A stretch of 64,000 nt of DNA from Bradyrhizobium sp. (GCA_028290305.1 JAQGKC010000146.1:34586-98585), one strand, 5' to 3'. Positions 25,799 to 36,332 are shown, counted from the first letter of the stretch. Numbers and translations are program-made. The notes: a model not told the origin generated them from the sequence alone.

Positions 25799-26545
25799 CT
25801 ACTCACCCATCTTCTTCATCAGCGCGTCCGAGACCTCGAAATTGGCGTACACGTTCTGCACGTCGTCGTGTTCGTTCAGAAGATCGATCAGCTTCAGCAG
25901 CTTCTCGCCGGTCTCGTCATCCACTGGAACCGTGTTGTGCGGCTTCCAGGTCAGCGCTGCCTTGCGGGCTTCGCCGAATTTGGCTTCCAGCGCTTTGGCG
26001 ACTTCGCGGAATGTTTCCTGCGACGCGTAGACTTCATGCCCGTTCTCACTGGAAGAAACATCGTCGGCGCCGGCCTCGATCGCCGCATCCAGCATCGCAT
26101 CGTCAGAGGCGACCTTGGCGTCGTATTCGATGATGCCCGTGCGGTCGAACATGAAGGCAACCGAGCCAGTTTCGCCGAGATTACCGCCGGACTTGGTGAA
26201 ATAGGACCGGATATCGGAGGCCGCGCGATTGCGGTTATCGGTCAGCGCCTCGACGATCACGGCGACGCCGCCCGGGCCATAGCCTTCGTAGCGAATCTCG
26301 TCGTAGTTTTCCGCATCGCCGCCGCTGGCCTTCTTCACCGCGCGCTCGATCGAGTCCTTCGACATGTTTTCCTGGCGGGCCGAGATGATCGCGGCGCGCA
26401 GCCGCGCGTTCATACTGGGATCAGGCTGACCCATTTTGGCCGCGACAGTGATTTCCCGCGCCAGCTTGCCGAACAGTTTCGACTTCTGGGCGTCCTGCCG
26501 CCCCTTGCGGTGCATGATGTTCTTGAACTGGGAATGTCCGGCCAT
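25799..26545 (-). CDS. YebC/PmpR family regulatory/translation factor
   Basis: A 248-residue YebC-family protein ([23 protein letters not shown] at the start, then [18 protein letters not shown] and [19 protein letters not shown]). YebC proteins have been described as transcription regulators and recently as factors easing ribosome stalling at proline runs. ATG 26545 gives the standard length; the open frame extends much further upstream only because it has no stop. Linkage to ruvCAB is widespread. Confidence 0.96.
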   Translation of the reverse strand: MAGHSQFKNIMHRKGRQDAQKSKLFGKLAREITVAAKMGQPDPSMNARLRAAIISARQENMSKDSIERAVKKASGGDAENYDEIRYEGYGPGGVAVIVEALTDNRNRAASDIRSYFTKSGGNLGETGSVAFMFDRTGIIEYDAKVASDDAMLDAAIEAGADDVSSSENGHEVYASQETFREVAKALEAKFGEARKAALTWKPHNTVPVDDETGEKLLKLIDLLNEHDDVQNVYANFEVSDALMKKMGE

Positions 26546-26711
26546 GCGGGTTTCTTTCGGGATTCGTCGGGATGTGTTGGATCGGAGGCGCGGCGTTATA
26601 GGCCTGCGACCTGCCAAAATCAAAGATTTGGCAGCTTTTCGGTATTTCAGTAGTGGCCGCTGCCTGCGAATGAGGCAAATGTTAACCATGATTTCACAAG
26701 GGAATGCGAGG

Positions 26712-28502
26712 ATGCCGGCCTCATCCATGCTCCGAAAGTGGCCCATGGCGTTCGGTTTGTTTCGAAAACCTCGGCCGGAACCGGCCGCGCCGACCGTCGA
26801 GCCGGAGACGGTGAGGGCGACAGCTGTGGCCGATGCGGTCGCTTCGGACAGCGATTCCGCCACGGAAATCCTCGAACTGCTCGAACTCGAACTCGGCGCG
26901 ATGATCCGGCAACTCGAGCGCGCGGCCGATTCGGTCGCCGGCGGCGCCGAGGCGACAGCAGCAACCCTTTCCACCATTCGCCAGCGCACCGACGCGCTGA
27001 CCGGGCGCACCAGCGCCGCGCAGTCAACCGCGACCACCTTCTCGCAGGCCGCCGACAAGTTCACCCTTTCGGCACAGGGTATCGGGTCTCAGGTGCGCGA
27101 CGCCAGCAAGCTCGCCGATCAGGCCAGCGCCGCCGCCCATGAAGCCAGACTCAATGTGGACCGTCTCCGGGAATCGTCGGCGGCCATCAGCAATGTCGTC
27201 AATCTGATCGCGCAGATCGCCAGGCAGACCACATTGCTGGCGCTCAACTCCACCATCGAGGCGGCGCGGGCCGGCACGGCCGGCCGCGGCTTCGCGGTCG
27301 TCGCCTCCGAGGTCAAGGCGCTCGCGGTGCAGACCCAGCACGCCACCGAAGAAATCACCAAAAAGATCGACGCGCTGCAGAAGGATGCCGCGGGTTCGGC
27401 CGATGCGGTGCACCGGATCTCGCAGGCGATCGAGGCGATCCGCCCCGTTTTCGAAAACGTCAACGGCGCGGTGGCGGAACAGAACGAAACCACCAGCGAG
27501 ATGTCCGATAACGTCGCCACCGCATCGCATTTCATCGTCTCGGTCGGCGACAGCGCCGCCGACATCGACAGCGCGACCAAGGAGGCCGAGGCTCACGGCG
27601 AAAGCGTCGCCAAGGCGGGCCAGGCCGTCACCATGTTCGCGCAAAAACTTAAAGCCCGCTGCGCGGTGCTGCTGCGCCAGGACCAGCGCGAAGACCGGCG
27701 CAAGCGCGAACGGCTGCCATGCCATCTCAAAATCGACATTCAAACCGCGCGCGGCCTGATCACAGCACCGGTCTACGAGATTTCCATGGAAGGCATCTTG
27801 ATCTCAGGACCGGGCGCCGAAAGGCTGCCGCTGAACGAAAGCCTCCACGCCAACCTGGAAGGCGTCGGCGCGTGCCGGATTCGCACCTGCGAGCGTTCAA
27901 AGGCGGGGGTGCAGGCGCGGTTCGAGGCGGCTGACGCAGAGCTTACCGAAAAGATTGAAGACAGACTGTGGTCGATCCACGACGAGAACACCGAGTTCGT
28001 CACCCGTGCCATGGAAGCCGGCACCGCGCTGACGAAAATTTTCGAGGACGCCGTCGCCAGCGGTGCCATCGCCATCGACGACATGTTCGACACTGACTAT
28101 GTCGAGATCGCGGGCAGCAATCCGCTTCAGCACCGCACCCGGATTCTGGACTGGACGGATCGCGCACTGCCTCCGTTCCAGGAGGCCTTCCTCGCCAGGG
28201 ACCCGCGCATGGCGTTCTGCGTCATGATCGATCGCAACGGCTATCTGCCGGTGCACAACAAGATCTATTCTCATCCGCAACACCCCGGCGATGTCGCCTG
28301 GAACACCGCCAACAGCCGCAACCGCCGAATCTTCAACGACACCGCGGGCCTCGCCGCCGGCCGCAACCTGCGCTCCTATCTGATCCAGAGCTATGCCCGC
28401 GACATGGGCAACGGCACCACCATCATGATGCGCGAGATCGATGTGCCGATCCGCGTCAACGGCCGCCACTGGGGCGGCTTCCGCACAGCGTACAAACTTT
28501 GA
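26712..28502 (+). CDS. Soluble methyl-accepting chemotaxis protein with PilZ and C-terminal sensor-like domain
   Basis: A 596-residue chemoreceptor without membrane helices. The order is: coiled coil, signalling domain with the conserved hairpin tip around [20 protein letters not shown] (about residues 170-190), a PilZ domain (about 325-420: [12 protein letters not shown] with the R-x-x-x-R element and [10 protein letters not shown] as the second motif), then a C-terminal domain (about 435-596) with [13 protein letters not shown]. The PilZ motifs suggest c-di-GMP binding. ATG 26712 has AAGGGA eight bases upstream; 26745 is the alternative. The C-terminal domain recurs in the next gene. Confidence 0.85.
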   Translation: MPASSMLRKWPMAFGLFRKPRPEPAAPTVEPETVRATAVADAVASDSDSATEILELLELELGAMIRQLERAADSVAGGAEATAATLSTIRQRTDALTGRTSAAQSTATTFSQAADKFTLSAQGIGSQVRDASKLADQASAAAHEARLNVDRLRESSAAISNVVNLIAQIARQTTLLALNSTIEAARAGTAGRGFAVVASEVKALAVQTQHATEEITKKIDALQKDAAGSADAVHRISQAIEAIRPVFENVNGAVAEQNETTSEMSDNVATASHFIVSVGDSAADIDSATKEAEAHGESVAKAGQAVTMFAQKLKARCAVLLRQDQREDRRKRERLPCHLKIDIQTARGLITAPVYEISMEGILISGPGAERLPLNESLHANLEGVGACRIRTCERSKAGVQARFEAADAELTEKIEDRLWSIHDENTEFVTRAMEAGTALTKIFEDAVASGAIAIDDMFDTDYVEIAGSNPLQHRTRILDWTDRALPPFQEAFLARDPRMAFCVMIDRNGYLPVHNKIYSHPQHPGDVAWNTANSRNRRIFNDTAGLAAGRNLRSYLIQSYARDMGNGTTIMMREIDVPIRVNGRHWGGFRTAYKL

Positions 28503-28548
28503 TCCAAGAAACGATTCAAGAAACGATCCAAGGAACGATTCAAGGCAA
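28501..28548. repeat. Four 12-bp tandem repeats between chemoreceptor genes
   Basis: Four consecutive units GATCCAAGAAAC, GATTCAAGAAAC, GATCCAAGGAAC, GATTCAAGGCAA, starting at the TGA stop of the first chemoreceptor gene and ending 18 bases before the start of the second. Confidence 0.85.
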
Positions 28549-28566
28549 CATCCGCACCCGAGAGCC

Positions 28567-30030
28567 ATGAACCACTCATCGAAGCCATCCACCCTGACGA
28601 ATGCAGCGATGCCAGTTGCGCAGCCGGTAAAGTTGGACTGTGCGGCGCCGTCGGAGAGCGAACGCCTGGTCGATCAGCTCGCGAACCGGATCGGCGGCCT
28701 TGGGGTTGAGCTCGCGGATGTGGCCGGCAATCTCAGGGAAGTCGCCGGCCGCGTGTCCAGCCAATCCGACCGGTTCGGGCAACTTCAAAAGACCGCCGAG
28801 ACGATGGTTTCCGCCAATCACGACATCGCAAGCGCGTCGCGGGCGGTGCAGTCCGCCACATCGGCGGCCGTGGGTGAAATCACGCAATCGCGCGCCGCCG
28901 TGGAAATAGCTGTCGAGCACATTGCCGAATTGATCCGGGCGGTCGGCCGCATCGAACTTCGTCTCGGTTCGGTCGGAACGGCGCTCGCCCAGGTGGCCAA
29001 GGTATCCGGCTCGATCGAGGCGATCGCCAAGCAAACAAACCTGCTCGCCCTCAACGCGACGATCGAGGCTGCCCGCGCCGGCGCGGCGGGAAAAGGCTTT
29101 GCCGTCGTCGCCAGCGAGGTGAAAAGCCTCGCCGAAGCGACGCGCCAGGCGACGCATCTGATCGGCGACACCGTTCGCGATCTCGACGGTCAGGTCGGCA
29201 ACCTGATCGGCGAAAGCGGCGACGCTTCGCTTCGGGCAAAAAGCGCCGGCGAAGGCGCCCAGCAGATTCAAGACATTATCGTTCGCGTGCAGGATGGCTT
29301 CACGGCGGTCGGCCACGAGATCGATGGCGTCGCCAAGGCGGCCAATTCCAATCTCGCTCACTGCGACATGGTGATCTCCGAACTCAACAACCTCGCAAAG
29401 GGCGTCGATCTGTCATCGACCGATCTGACGCAGGCTGACGACCGGGTCGCCAAACTGCTCGACCTTTCCGAGGGACTGATCGAGCTGATCGCCGATAGCG
29501 GGGTAGAAACATCGGATGCGCCGTTGATCCGCGTCGTGATCGATACCGCAAGGCAGATCTCCGCCGCTTTCGAGGCAGCCATTGAGCGGGGCGACATCCG
29601 TATCGATCAGTTGATGGACGAGAACTATCGCGAAATCTTGGGCACCAACCCCAAGCAATACCTCACGGACTATGTCGCATTCACCGACCGGATCTTGCCG
29701 CCGATCCAGGATCCGATTCAAAAGATCGATCCCCGCATCGTGTTCTGCGTCGCCTGGGCGAAGGGCGGATATCTGCCGACGCATAATCCGAACTATCGCC
29801 TGCCGCAGGGAGCCGACCCGGTCTGGAACAATGCCAATTGCCGAAACAAGCGGCTGTTCGACGATCGCGCGGTGCGCAAGGTGGCGGCGAACAGCAAGCC
29901 GTTTCTGTTGCAAACCTACCGACGGGACATGGGCGGCGGCAATTTCGTTCTGATGAAGGACCTCTCGTCGCCGATCACCATTCACGGCCGCCATTGGGGC
30001 GCATTCCGCATGGGCTTTCGGCAAGCCTGA
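28567..30030 (+). CDS. Soluble methyl-accepting chemotaxis protein, paralogue without PilZ
   Basis: A 487-residue receptor with no membrane helix. The signalling domain contains [44 protein letters not shown] (about residues 150-195), and a C-terminal sensor-like domain (about 345-487) ends in [14 protein letters not shown], aligned by eye with that of the preceding gene ([13 protein letters not shown] versus [14 protein letters not shown]). It lacks the PilZ insert. ATG 28567 is chosen because the upstream frame overlaps the first gene. No CheW-binding gene lies nearby. Confidence 0.85.
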   Translation: MNHSSKPSTLTNAAMPVAQPVKLDCAAPSESERLVDQLANRIGGLGVELADVAGNLREVAGRVSSQSDRFGQLQKTAETMVSANHDIASASRAVQSATSAAVGEITQSRAAVEIAVEHIAELIRAVGRIELRLGSVGTALAQVAKVSGSIEAIAKQTNLLALNATIEAARAGAAGKGFAVVASEVKSLAEATRQATHLIGDTVRDLDGQVGNLIGESGDASLRAKSAGEGAQQIQDIIVRVQDGFTAVGHEIDGVAKAANSNLAHCDMVISELNNLAKGVDLSSTDLTQADDRVAKLLDLSEGLIELIADSGVETSDAPLIRVVIDTARQISAAFEAAIERGDIRIDQLMDENYREILGTNPKQYLTDYVAFTDRILPPIQDPIQKIDPRIVFCVAWAKGGYLPTHNPNYRLPQGADPVWNNANCRNKRLFDDRAVRKVAANSKPFLLQTYRRDMGGGNFVLMKDLSSPITIHGRHWGAFRMGFRQA

Positions 30031-30155
30031 GTTACTGGACGGGATAACCTGACGGATTCCCGGAAATAACCTGCATCCCGGCATGTCGTCGTTTGTTCAT
30101 TTGGGAGCCCTATTAACCGTCTTAACTGGTGAAACAGCTTTGTCGGGAGTTTGAA

Positions 30156-30389
30156 ATGAGCGGTGAGCATCCGGAACTCGACGACCTGCAGGTCAGCTAC
30201 AAAGACGCGGTGGAGGCCTGGATCTCCTCAATTCGGAAAGAGGAAGCGCTCGCTTCCGTGAATCATTCCGTCGCCGAAATCGACCTGTGGGAGAAGGCGT
30301 ATTTCGATGAGGAAGAGATGCGCAATGCTGTCAGAGCCGCGAAGACAAAGTACGAGGACGCATTGCGCGCCAAATTCTTCGGATTCTAG
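30156..30389 (+). CDS. Small acidic helical protein, 77 aa
   Basis: A 77-residue protein, predicted helical and rich in Glu/Asp/Lys (EHPELDDLQVSYKDAVEAW, then EEMRNAVRAAKTKYEDALRAKFFGF). ATG 30156 is preceded by GGGAG. I do not recognise the family. It lies alone downstream of the chemoreceptors and convergent with the ymdB-like gene. Confidence 0.65.
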   Translation: MSGEHPELDDLQVSYKDAVEAWISSIRKEEALASVNHSVAEIDLWEKAYFDEEEMRNAVRAAKTKYEDALRAKFFGF

Positions 30390-30444
30390 ACCCAGATTAA
30401 TTTTAGAACAAAGCTTGAGAAGCGAGCCTGGGACGAGCCAGATC

Positions 30445-31269
30445 CTAACTCGCCCAAAACCCCGGCAGCGTCGGCTCCAGCCGTCCGCCTATCCGCACCG
30501 GTGCGACCCGCAGCGCCAGCCCGGTTGCATCATCGGTCTCGACCGCGACGCCGCTGAGCGTCGCGGTGCCTAGCGCCGGCTCAAAACGCCCCGAGGGAAT
30601 CCCTGACGTGAAGCGCCGCAGCGGCTCTTCCTTCTGCATGCCGATGATCGAGTCATAATCGCCGGTCATGCCGGCGTCGGTCATGTAGGCAGTGCCGCCC
30701 GAGAGGATCTGATGGTCGGCGGTCGGCACATGGGTGTGGGTGCCGACGACGAGACTGGCGCGGCCGTCGCAGAAAAATCCGATGCCCTGCTTTTCGCTGG
30801 TCGCTTCGCAATGGAAATCGATCACGATGGCATCCGCCGCCATGCGCAGCGGACAGGCTTCGAGCTCACGGTTGATGACGGCGAACGGATCGTCGAACGG
30901 CGTCATGAAGACGCGGCCGATGGCGTTGATGACCAGCGCGCGCTTGCCGTTTTTGGTGTCGATCAGTGCGGTACCGCGGCCCGGCGTGCCCTTCGGAAAA
31001 TTCGCCGGGCGAACGAGCCGCGGGGCGCGCTCGATGAAAACCAGCGCCTCGCGCTGATCCCATGCATGGTTGCCGAGCGTGACGGCATCGGCGCCGGCGT
31101 CGATGAATTCCTGGTAGATCGCCTCGGTGATGCCGAAGCCGCCGGCGGCATTCTCGCCATTGACAATAACGAGATCGAGCGCCCAATCCCGGATCATGCC
31201 GGGCAGATGCTCTGAGATGGCGGTGCGTCCAGCCCTGCCGACCACGTCACCGACGAAAAGAATGCGCAA
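30445..31269 (-). CDS. YmdB-family metallophosphoesterase (TIGR00282-like)
   Basis: A 274-residue phosphoesterase with dimetal motifs FVGDVVGRAG (residues 4-13), VNGENAAGG, LGNHAWDQ, DFHCEATSEK and GTHTHVPTAD. The family (YmdB) hydrolyses 2',3'-cyclic nucleotides in Bacillus and influences global gene expression there. It lies 2 bases after fthC, so these two genes form a unit behind the 6S RNA and zapA. Confidence 0.93.
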   Translation of the reverse strand: MRILFVGDVVGRAGRTAISEHLPGMIRDWALDLVIVNGENAAGGFGITEAIYQEFIDAGADAVTLGNHAWDQREALVFIERAPRLVRPANFPKGTPGRGTALIDTKNGKRALVINAIGRVFMTPFDDPFAVINRELEACPLRMAADAIVIDFHCEATSEKQGIGFFCDGRASLVVGTHTHVPTADHQILSGGTAYMTDAGMTGDYDSIIGMQKEEPLRRFTSGIPSGRFEPALGTATLSGVAVETDDATGLALRVAPVRIGGRLEPTLPGFWAS

Positions 31270-31271
31270 AA

Positions 31272-31865
31272 TTACAATCTCCGGAAATCGAGTACTTGCG
31301 TTTCCGTTAGCACATAATCCAGCGCCACGTCGTGCGGGAACGCCGGCACGGCCTCAATTTCCTGCACCGCGAAAGCAACGCCAACAGCCGTGATGGCTTG
31401 CAATTTGCGCAATTGCTCGAGGGTGCGGTCGTAATGACCGGCGCCATAACCAATGCGGTGGCCGGCGCGGTCGAACGCAGCTAGCGGAACGAGCAGGATG
31501 TCGGGAATGATTTCGGCAGCATCAGGCGACGGTGCGAGGATGCCGAGCGGACCGCGCTGCAATGTATCGCCGGGTGTCCATGCGCGGAATTTGAGCGGCT
31601 GATCCCGCGCCGTAATCACCGGCAGCGCGAGCTGCACACCTTGCGCGGCAAGTTCTCGCATCAAGGGGGCTGGATCGATCTCACTGCGGATCGGCGAGTA
31701 ACCGGTGACGACCATGCCAGGCATGATTTTAATCGGCAGCCCGCGCGTGGCGATCGCTTCCGCCGCGGCGACGCGGTGCTCGCGGCTCAGCGCATCGCGC
31801 GCCGCGAGCGCGGCTGCGCGCAGGATTGCTTTTTGCGTTTCCGGAGCAGAAGGAGGACCCGACAT
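31272..31865 (-). CDS. fthC: 5-formyltetrahydrofolate cyclo-ligase
   Basis: Converts 5-formyl-THF to 5,10-methenyl-THF with ATP. The 197 residues carry the family signature GYGAGHYDRTLEQL (about residues 140-153) and KFRAWTPGD. The 6S RNA lies upstream and zapA beyond it, the conserved proteobacterial arrangement. A palindromic repeat (31874-31960) lies directly before the start. Confidence 0.95.
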   Translation of the reverse strand: MSGPPSAPETQKAILRAAALAARDALSREHRVAAAEAIATRGLPIKIMPGMVVTGYSPIRSEIDPAPLMRELAAQGVQLALPVITARDQPLKFRAWTPGDTLQRGPLGILAPSPDAAEIIPDILLVPLAAFDRAGHRIGYGAGHYDRTLEQLRKLQAITAVGVAFAVQEIEAVPAFPHDVALDYVLTETQVLDFRRL

Positions 31866-31873
31866 TCACCACC

Positions 31874-31960
31874 GTCATGGCCGGGCTTGTCCCGGCCATC
31901 CACGACTTTCTTCATTCGCAGCCTAAAGACGTGGATGCCCGGCACAAGGCCGGGCATGAC
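31874..31960. repeat. GTCATGGCCGGG palindromic repeat
   Basis: GTCATGGCCGGG at the left and CCGGGCATGAC at the right, with a CTTGTCCCGGCC / GGCACAAGGCCGG hairpin. Closely similar in sequence to 50333-50420. Confidence 0.8.
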
Positions 31961-31980
31961 GACAACCAATATTGAAAAGT

Positions 31981-32141
31981 GCGAAGCCGCGATGGCCGTT
32001 GGAGCGCTCGATCCCGGAGTTCCCTACGAAAGTAGGTGGGCACCATGTAGCCAAGTCCACGGACCTGGCCAGGGACAGTTCCCGGAAGGATCGATAAGGC
32101 CCCGGGGATATATGGCTCCTGACGCGCGACACAGCTTCGCC
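31981..32141 (-). ncRNA. ssrS: 6S RNA (RNA polymerase-binding regulatory RNA)
   Basis: It lies between zapA and fthC, the classic 6S locus. The minus-strand transcript has closing arms GCGAAGC (32141-32135) and GCTTCGC (31987-31981), central bulge flanks, and the conserved alphaproteobacterial segments TGGCTACATGGTGCCCACC and CTTTCGTAGGG near the 3' half. The RNA mimics an open promoter and binds sigma-70 RNA polymerase. TACATT lies about 7 bases upstream of the 5' end as a possible -10. Ends are my estimate. Confidence 0.85.
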
Positions 32142-32195
32142 CCGTCAATGTAACCATGGTTGCGTCAAACCGCCAGCGTTAACGCGAGGCATTGG

Positions 32196-32579
32196 TCAAC
32201 CAATCGCCACGCCGCCGCCAATGGTGCGGTTCAGCACCTGCGTCGTCTTCTCGATGCGGTCGGCAGCGGAGTTCAGTGCCTTGGCCACCGCGGTCTGCGT
32301 CGCCCTGGCACGATCCGCCGCCGCCACGCGAATGTCGCGCAACGCGTCAAGCTCTGCTTCGAGACTGCGGATGCGATGACTGGCATCGAGCAATTCATCG
32401 CAGACCGTCAGCGCCGCCATAACGGTGAGACGCGCATCGCCGATTTCGCCGAACTTGCCGCGCAGCGTTCCGATTCGCGCCTCGAAGCTTTCCGCCAGGT
32501 TCAACAGCCGTGCCTCCTGGCCCTCCTCGCAGGCCATGCGGTATTGTCGGCCGTTGATGGTGACGTTGATATGGCTCAT
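32196..32579 (-). CDS. zapA: Cell division protein ZapA
   Basis: A 127-residue ZapA: short N-terminal domain (MSHINVTINGRQYRMACEEGQEARLLNLAE) and a long coiled coil (about residues 65-120). ZapA bundles FtsZ at the division ring. Its ATG overlaps the stop of the DUF4164 gene by four bases (ATGA), so the pair is coupled, followed by 6S RNA. Confidence 0.93.
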   Translation of the reverse strand: MSHINVTINGRQYRMACEEGQEARLLNLAESFEARIGTLRGKFGEIGDARLTVMAALTVCDELLDASHRIRSLEAELDALRDIRVAAADRARATQTAVAKALNSAADRIEKTTQVLNRTIGGGVAIG

Positions 32580-32896
32580 GGGGTCTCTCCAGCATCGAGC
32601 ACGGAGCGGATGGTGCCGATCGCCGCATCCAGCCGTTCGGCGATCTCGCGATTGGCGCGCTCCAGCCGGCGCGATTTCACCAGCGATCCGTCGAGTTCAT
32701 CGGCGAGCCGCGAGCGATCCGCGCCCAGCGCCTGAATCCGGCTCGCCAGCTCGTTCTCGTCGCGATCGGCCTCGCGCCGCCGCTCCACCGCGCTTTCCAG
32801 CGCGTCGAGTGCCGTCATCAGCCGCCGCGTCGCGGCGTCGATATCGGCCGATGTGGGCTCGGCGTTGCCGAGACCGTTGGCGGGACGATCGCTCAT
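32576..32896 (-). CDS. DUF4164 coiled-coil protein
   Basis: A 106-residue protein that is almost wholly coiled coil (AATRRLMTALDALESAVERRREADRDENELASRIQALGADRSRLADELD). It matches the DUF4164 family encoded next to zapA in Rhizobiales; a role in division is suggested by context only. ATG 32896 is chosen; the ATG at 32956 adds 20 non-conserved residues. It is divergent from tkt. Confidence 0.85.
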   Translation of the reverse strand: MSDRPANGLGNAEPTSADIDAATRRLMTALDALESAVERRREADRDENELASRIQALGADRSRLADELDGSLVKSRRLERANREIAERLDAAIGTIRSVLDAGETP

Positions 32897-33182
32897 GCAG
32901 TCAGCGCGGACCTTCCGTGAACCAGCCGCAGGGCAGAAAAATCCGCGGCTAGGCAAGCGTTTAGGCGACGAAATTTACGTGGCAAGCGAGGCCAGCGCAA
33001 CGCCGCTCCGAAACTATGCACCGCAAAGCAACTTTTCGGCCTTGTGGCGCGTTTCACTGCCTTGGACTCCGGGAAATACAGGTGCTATCCAGCTTGGGTT
33101 CCCGTTGCCACAGCACATCCCGAAGCCATTCACCCACCGGGCGGATCGCCATCAAGCAGCTCATTTCAGGCGGATTTTCAAC

Positions 33183-35168
33183 ATGACGCGCGTCGATCAT
33201 TCCCGTATGGCCAATGCGATCCGCGCGCTGGCTATGGATGCCGTGGAGAAAGCGAAGTCCGGCCATCCTGGCCTGCCGATGGGCGCCGCCGACATCGCCA
33301 CCGTGCTGTTCACGCAATTCCTGAAATTCGACGCCGCCGACCCAAAATGGCCGGACCGCGACCGCTTCGTTCTATCGGCCGGGCACGGTTCGATGCTGCT
33401 GTACGCGCTGCTATATCTTACCGGCAATACCGACATGACGCTCGACCAGATCGAGCATTTCCGGCAACTTGGCTCCAGAACGCCTGGGCATCCTGAGAAT
33501 TTCCTCACCTCCGGCGTCGAGACCACCACCGGCCCGCTCGGACAAGGCGTCGCTTTCTCGGTCGGTTCTGCACTGGCCGAGCGGCTGCTTGCCGCGGAAT
33601 TCGGCGAAGATATCGTCGATCATCATACCTATGTGCTGTGTTCCGACGGCGATTTGATGGAAGGCGTCAGCCACGAAGCGCTCGCGCTCGCAGGGCATTT
33701 CAAGCTGTCGAAGCTGATCTTCCTGTACGACAGTAACGGCATCACCATCGACGGTCCGCTCTCGCTGTCCGACGATGTCGATCAGGTGGCGCGCTTCAAG
33801 GCGCATGGCTGGAACGCGGTGCGGATCGACGGACACGATCAGAAAGCGATCGCCGCCGCAATCACGCAGGCGCAGGCATCCGACCGTCCCTCGATGATTG
33901 AGTGCAAGACCACGATCGGTTTCGGCGCGCCGACCAAAGCGGGCACGTCGAAGGCCCATGGCGAGGCGCTCGGCGCTGAAGAACTCGCGGGCGCGAAGAA
34001 GGCGCTCGGCTGGAATTACGGCCCGTTCGAAATTCCCGATGACGTGCTGCAGGCATGGCGCGCCGTCGGCAAGCAAGGCGCCAGCGCGCATGCCGATTGG
34101 CGCCTGCGCTTCGACGCGATGCCTAACGCGCAACGCGACGAATTCCAGCGGCGCGTGATCGATCGGGCGCGCCCGAAAGGTCTCACCGAAACGATCCGCA
34201 AGCTCAAGGACAAGCTCGTCGCCGATCCGCCGACGGTCGCCACGCGCAAGGCGAGCGAGATGGCGCTCGAGGTGCTGGTCCCCGAGATGCCGGAATTGCT
34301 GCTCGGCTCGGCCGACCTCACGCCGTCCAACAACACCCGCACCAAGGGTTTGAAAGAGGTGACGCCGGGCGATTACAGCGGCCGCTACATCCATTACGGC
34401 ATTCGCGAGATGGGCATGGCGGCGGCCATGAACGGCCTGTCGGCCCATGGCGGCTTTGCGCCCGCGGGCGGCACCTTTCTCTGTTTCACGGATTATGCGC
34501 GGCCCTCGATGCGGATCGCGGCGCTGTCGCACACGTCGGTCGTCTATATCATGACCCACGATTCGATCGGTCTCGGCGAAGATGGCCCCACCCACCAGCC
34601 GGTGGAGCATCTCGCGGCGCTACGCGCGATGCCGAATATGCGGCTGTTCCGCCCGGCAGATGCCGTGGAGACCGCGGAATGCTGGCAACTGGCGCTGGAG
34701 CGCACCTCCGGCCCGACGGTGCTGGCATTGTCCCGTCAAAATCTGACCCCGGTGCGGACCGTCGCGAACGCCGACAATCTGTGCAGCCACGGCGGCTATG
34801 AGCTGGTCGCCGCGCAGGGCGAGGCCAAGGTGTCGCTGTATGCCTCGGGCTCGGAGGTTGAAATCGCGGTTGCCGCGCAGAAACAGCTTGCGCAAGCCGG
34901 CATCGCGACGCGGGTGGTGTCGGTGCCTTCTCTCGAACTGCTGCTGCAGCAACCGGTGGAGCAGCGGAAGGCGATCATCGGCGGAACCCCGGTCAAGATC
35001 GCGATCGAAGCCGCGGTCCGCTTCGGCTGGGACGCCGTGATCGGGCCGGACGGGATTTTCATCGGCATGAGCACCTTCGGCGCCAGCGCCCCGGCCAAGG
35101 ACCTTTACAAGCATTTCGGTATCACCGCCGAAGCCGTCGTGGAGGCCGCTCGGAAGCAAGTGGGGTGA
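33183..35168 (+). CDS. tkt: Transketolase
   Basis: A thiamine-diphosphate enzyme of the pentose-phosphate and Calvin pathways. From ATG 33183 it is 661 residues, the usual size: GHPGLPMGAADIATVLF (about 28-44), TPP motif GDGDLMEGVSHEALALAGHFKL (about 155-175), and the catalytic Glu region LGEDGPTHQPVEHLAALRAMPN (about 465-486). Earlier in-frame starts (32853) overlap the divergent DUF4164 gene and are rejected. First of the tkt-gap-pgk-fba cluster. Confidence 0.97.
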   Translation: MTRVDHSRMANAIRALAMDAVEKAKSGHPGLPMGAADIATVLFTQFLKFDAADPKWPDRDRFVLSAGHGSMLLYALLYLTGNTDMTLDQIEHFRQLGSRTPGHPENFLTSGVETTTGPLGQGVAFSVGSALAERLLAAEFGEDIVDHHTYVLCSDGDLMEGVSHEALALAGHFKLSKLIFLYDSNGITIDGPLSLSDDVDQVARFKAHGWNAVRIDGHDQKAIAAAITQAQASDRPSMIECKTTIGFGAPTKAGTSKAHGEALGAEELAGAKKALGWNYGPFEIPDDVLQAWRAVGKQGASAHADWRLRFDAMPNAQRDEFQRRVIDRARPKGLTETIRKLKDKLVADPPTVATRKASEMALEVLVPEMPELLLGSADLTPSNNTRTKGLKEVTPGDYSGRYIHYGIREMGMAAAMNGLSAHGGFAPAGGTFLCFTDYARPSMRIAALSHTSVVYIMTHDSIGLGEDGPTHQPVEHLAALRAMPNMRLFRPADAVETAECWQLALERTSGPTVLALSRQNLTPVRTVANADNLCSHGGYELVAAQGEAKVSLYASGSEVEIAVAAQKQLAQAGIATRVVSVPSLELLLQQPVEQRKAIIGGTPVKIAIEAAVRFGWDAVIGPDGIFIGMSTFGASAPAKDLYKHFGITAEAVVEAARKQVG

Positions 35169-35219
35169 CGGTTGAGATTGGCCAAAAAAAGGGTTACCTA
35201 ACCGTCATATTGTCCGTTC

Positions 35220-35240
35220 TCGCCCGGCCGAACCGGGCGA
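35220..35240. repeat. TCGCCCGG hairpin between tkt and gap
   Basis: Perfect 8-bp arms TCGCCCGG and CCGGGCGA around CCGAA. Same core as 18471-18493. No T-run follows, so termination is doubtful. Confidence 0.5.
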
Positions 35241-35317
35241 TCCGCCGTAATCACCTCCGTGGATGGCCTAAGCGTCCTCCGCGGGGATGATGGCAGCTAT
35301 TAGAGGAGAAACGCGAG

Positions 35318-36325
35318 ATGGCAGTCCGGGTTGCAATCAACGGGTTTGGCCGTATCGGCCGCAATGTGCTGCGGGCCATCGCCGAGTCCGGCCGCACAGA
35401 TATCGAGGTGGTCGGCATCAACGACCTCGGCCCGGTCGAGACCAATGCCCATCTCCTGCGTTTCGATTCGGTGCACGGCCGTTTCCCCGGCACCGTGACG
35501 GTCGAAGGCGACTCGATCAGCGTCGGCAATGGCAAGATCAAGGTCTCCGCCGAACGCGATCCCACCAAGCTTCCGTGGAAAGAACTCGGCGTCGACATCG
35601 CGCTGGAATGCACCGGCATCTTCACGGCGAGGGACAAGGCCGCAGCGCATCTCACCGCCGGCGCCAAGCGCGTCCTGGTATCCGCGCCCGCCGACAACGC
35701 CGATGCGACCATCGTGTTCGGCGTCAACCACGACAAGCTGACCAGGGAGCATCTGGTGGTCTCGAACGGCTCCTGCACCACGAACTGTCTTGCGCCGGTT
35801 GCGAAGGTCTTGAACGATACCGTCGGTATCGAAATGGGTTTCATGACCACGATCCATGCCTATACCGGCGACCAGCCGACCCTCGATACCCTGCACAAGG
35901 ATCTCTACCGCGGCCGCGCCGCGGCGATGTCGATGATCCCGACCTCCACGGGTGCGGCCAAGGCGATCGGCCTGGTGCTGCCGGAACTGCTGGGCAAGCT
36001 CGACGGCGTCTCGATCCGCGTGCCGACCCCGAACGTCTCGGTGATCGATCTCAAGATCGTGGCTTCGCGCAAGACGGATGCGAAGGAGATCAACGAGGCG
36101 ATGAAGCGCGCCAGCGAGCAGCAGATGAAGGGTATCCTCGGCTACACCACCGCGCCCAATGTCTCGATCGACTTCAACCACGATCCGCATTCGTCCACCT
36201 TCCACATGGACCAGACCAAGGTGCAGAACGGCACGCTGGTGCGGGTGATGTCGTGGTACGACAATGAATGGGGCTTCTCCAACCGCATGGCCGATACCGC
36301 CGTGGCGATGGGGAAGCTGCTGTAA
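35318..36325 (+). CDS. gap: Glyceraldehyde-3-phosphate dehydrogenase, type I
   Basis: A 335-residue GAPDH with the Rossmann motif [14 protein letters not shown] (residues 7-20), catalytic Cys in [13 protein letters not shown] (about residue 155) and His in [10 protein letters not shown] (about 182). It serves glycolysis and, in autotrophic relatives, the Calvin cycle. The start is preceded by GGAGAAACGCG. It follows tkt by 149 bases. Confidence 0.97.
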   Translation: MAVRVAINGFGRIGRNVLRAIAESGRTDIEVVGINDLGPVETNAHLLRFDSVHGRFPGTVTVEGDSISVGNGKIKVSAERDPTKLPWKELGVDIALECTGIFTARDKAAAHLTAGAKRVLVSAPADNADATIVFGVNHDKLTREHLVVSNGSCTTNCLAPVAKVLNDTVGIEMGFMTTIHAYTGDQPTLDTLHKDLYRGRAAAMSMIPTSTGAAKAIGLVLPELLGKLDGVSIRVPTPNVSVIDLKIVASRKTDAKEINEAMKRASEQQMKGILGYTTAPNVSIDFNHDPHSSTFHMDQTKVQNGTLVRVMSWYDNEWGFSNRMADTAVAMGKLL

Positions 36326-36332
36326 GTCTCAT

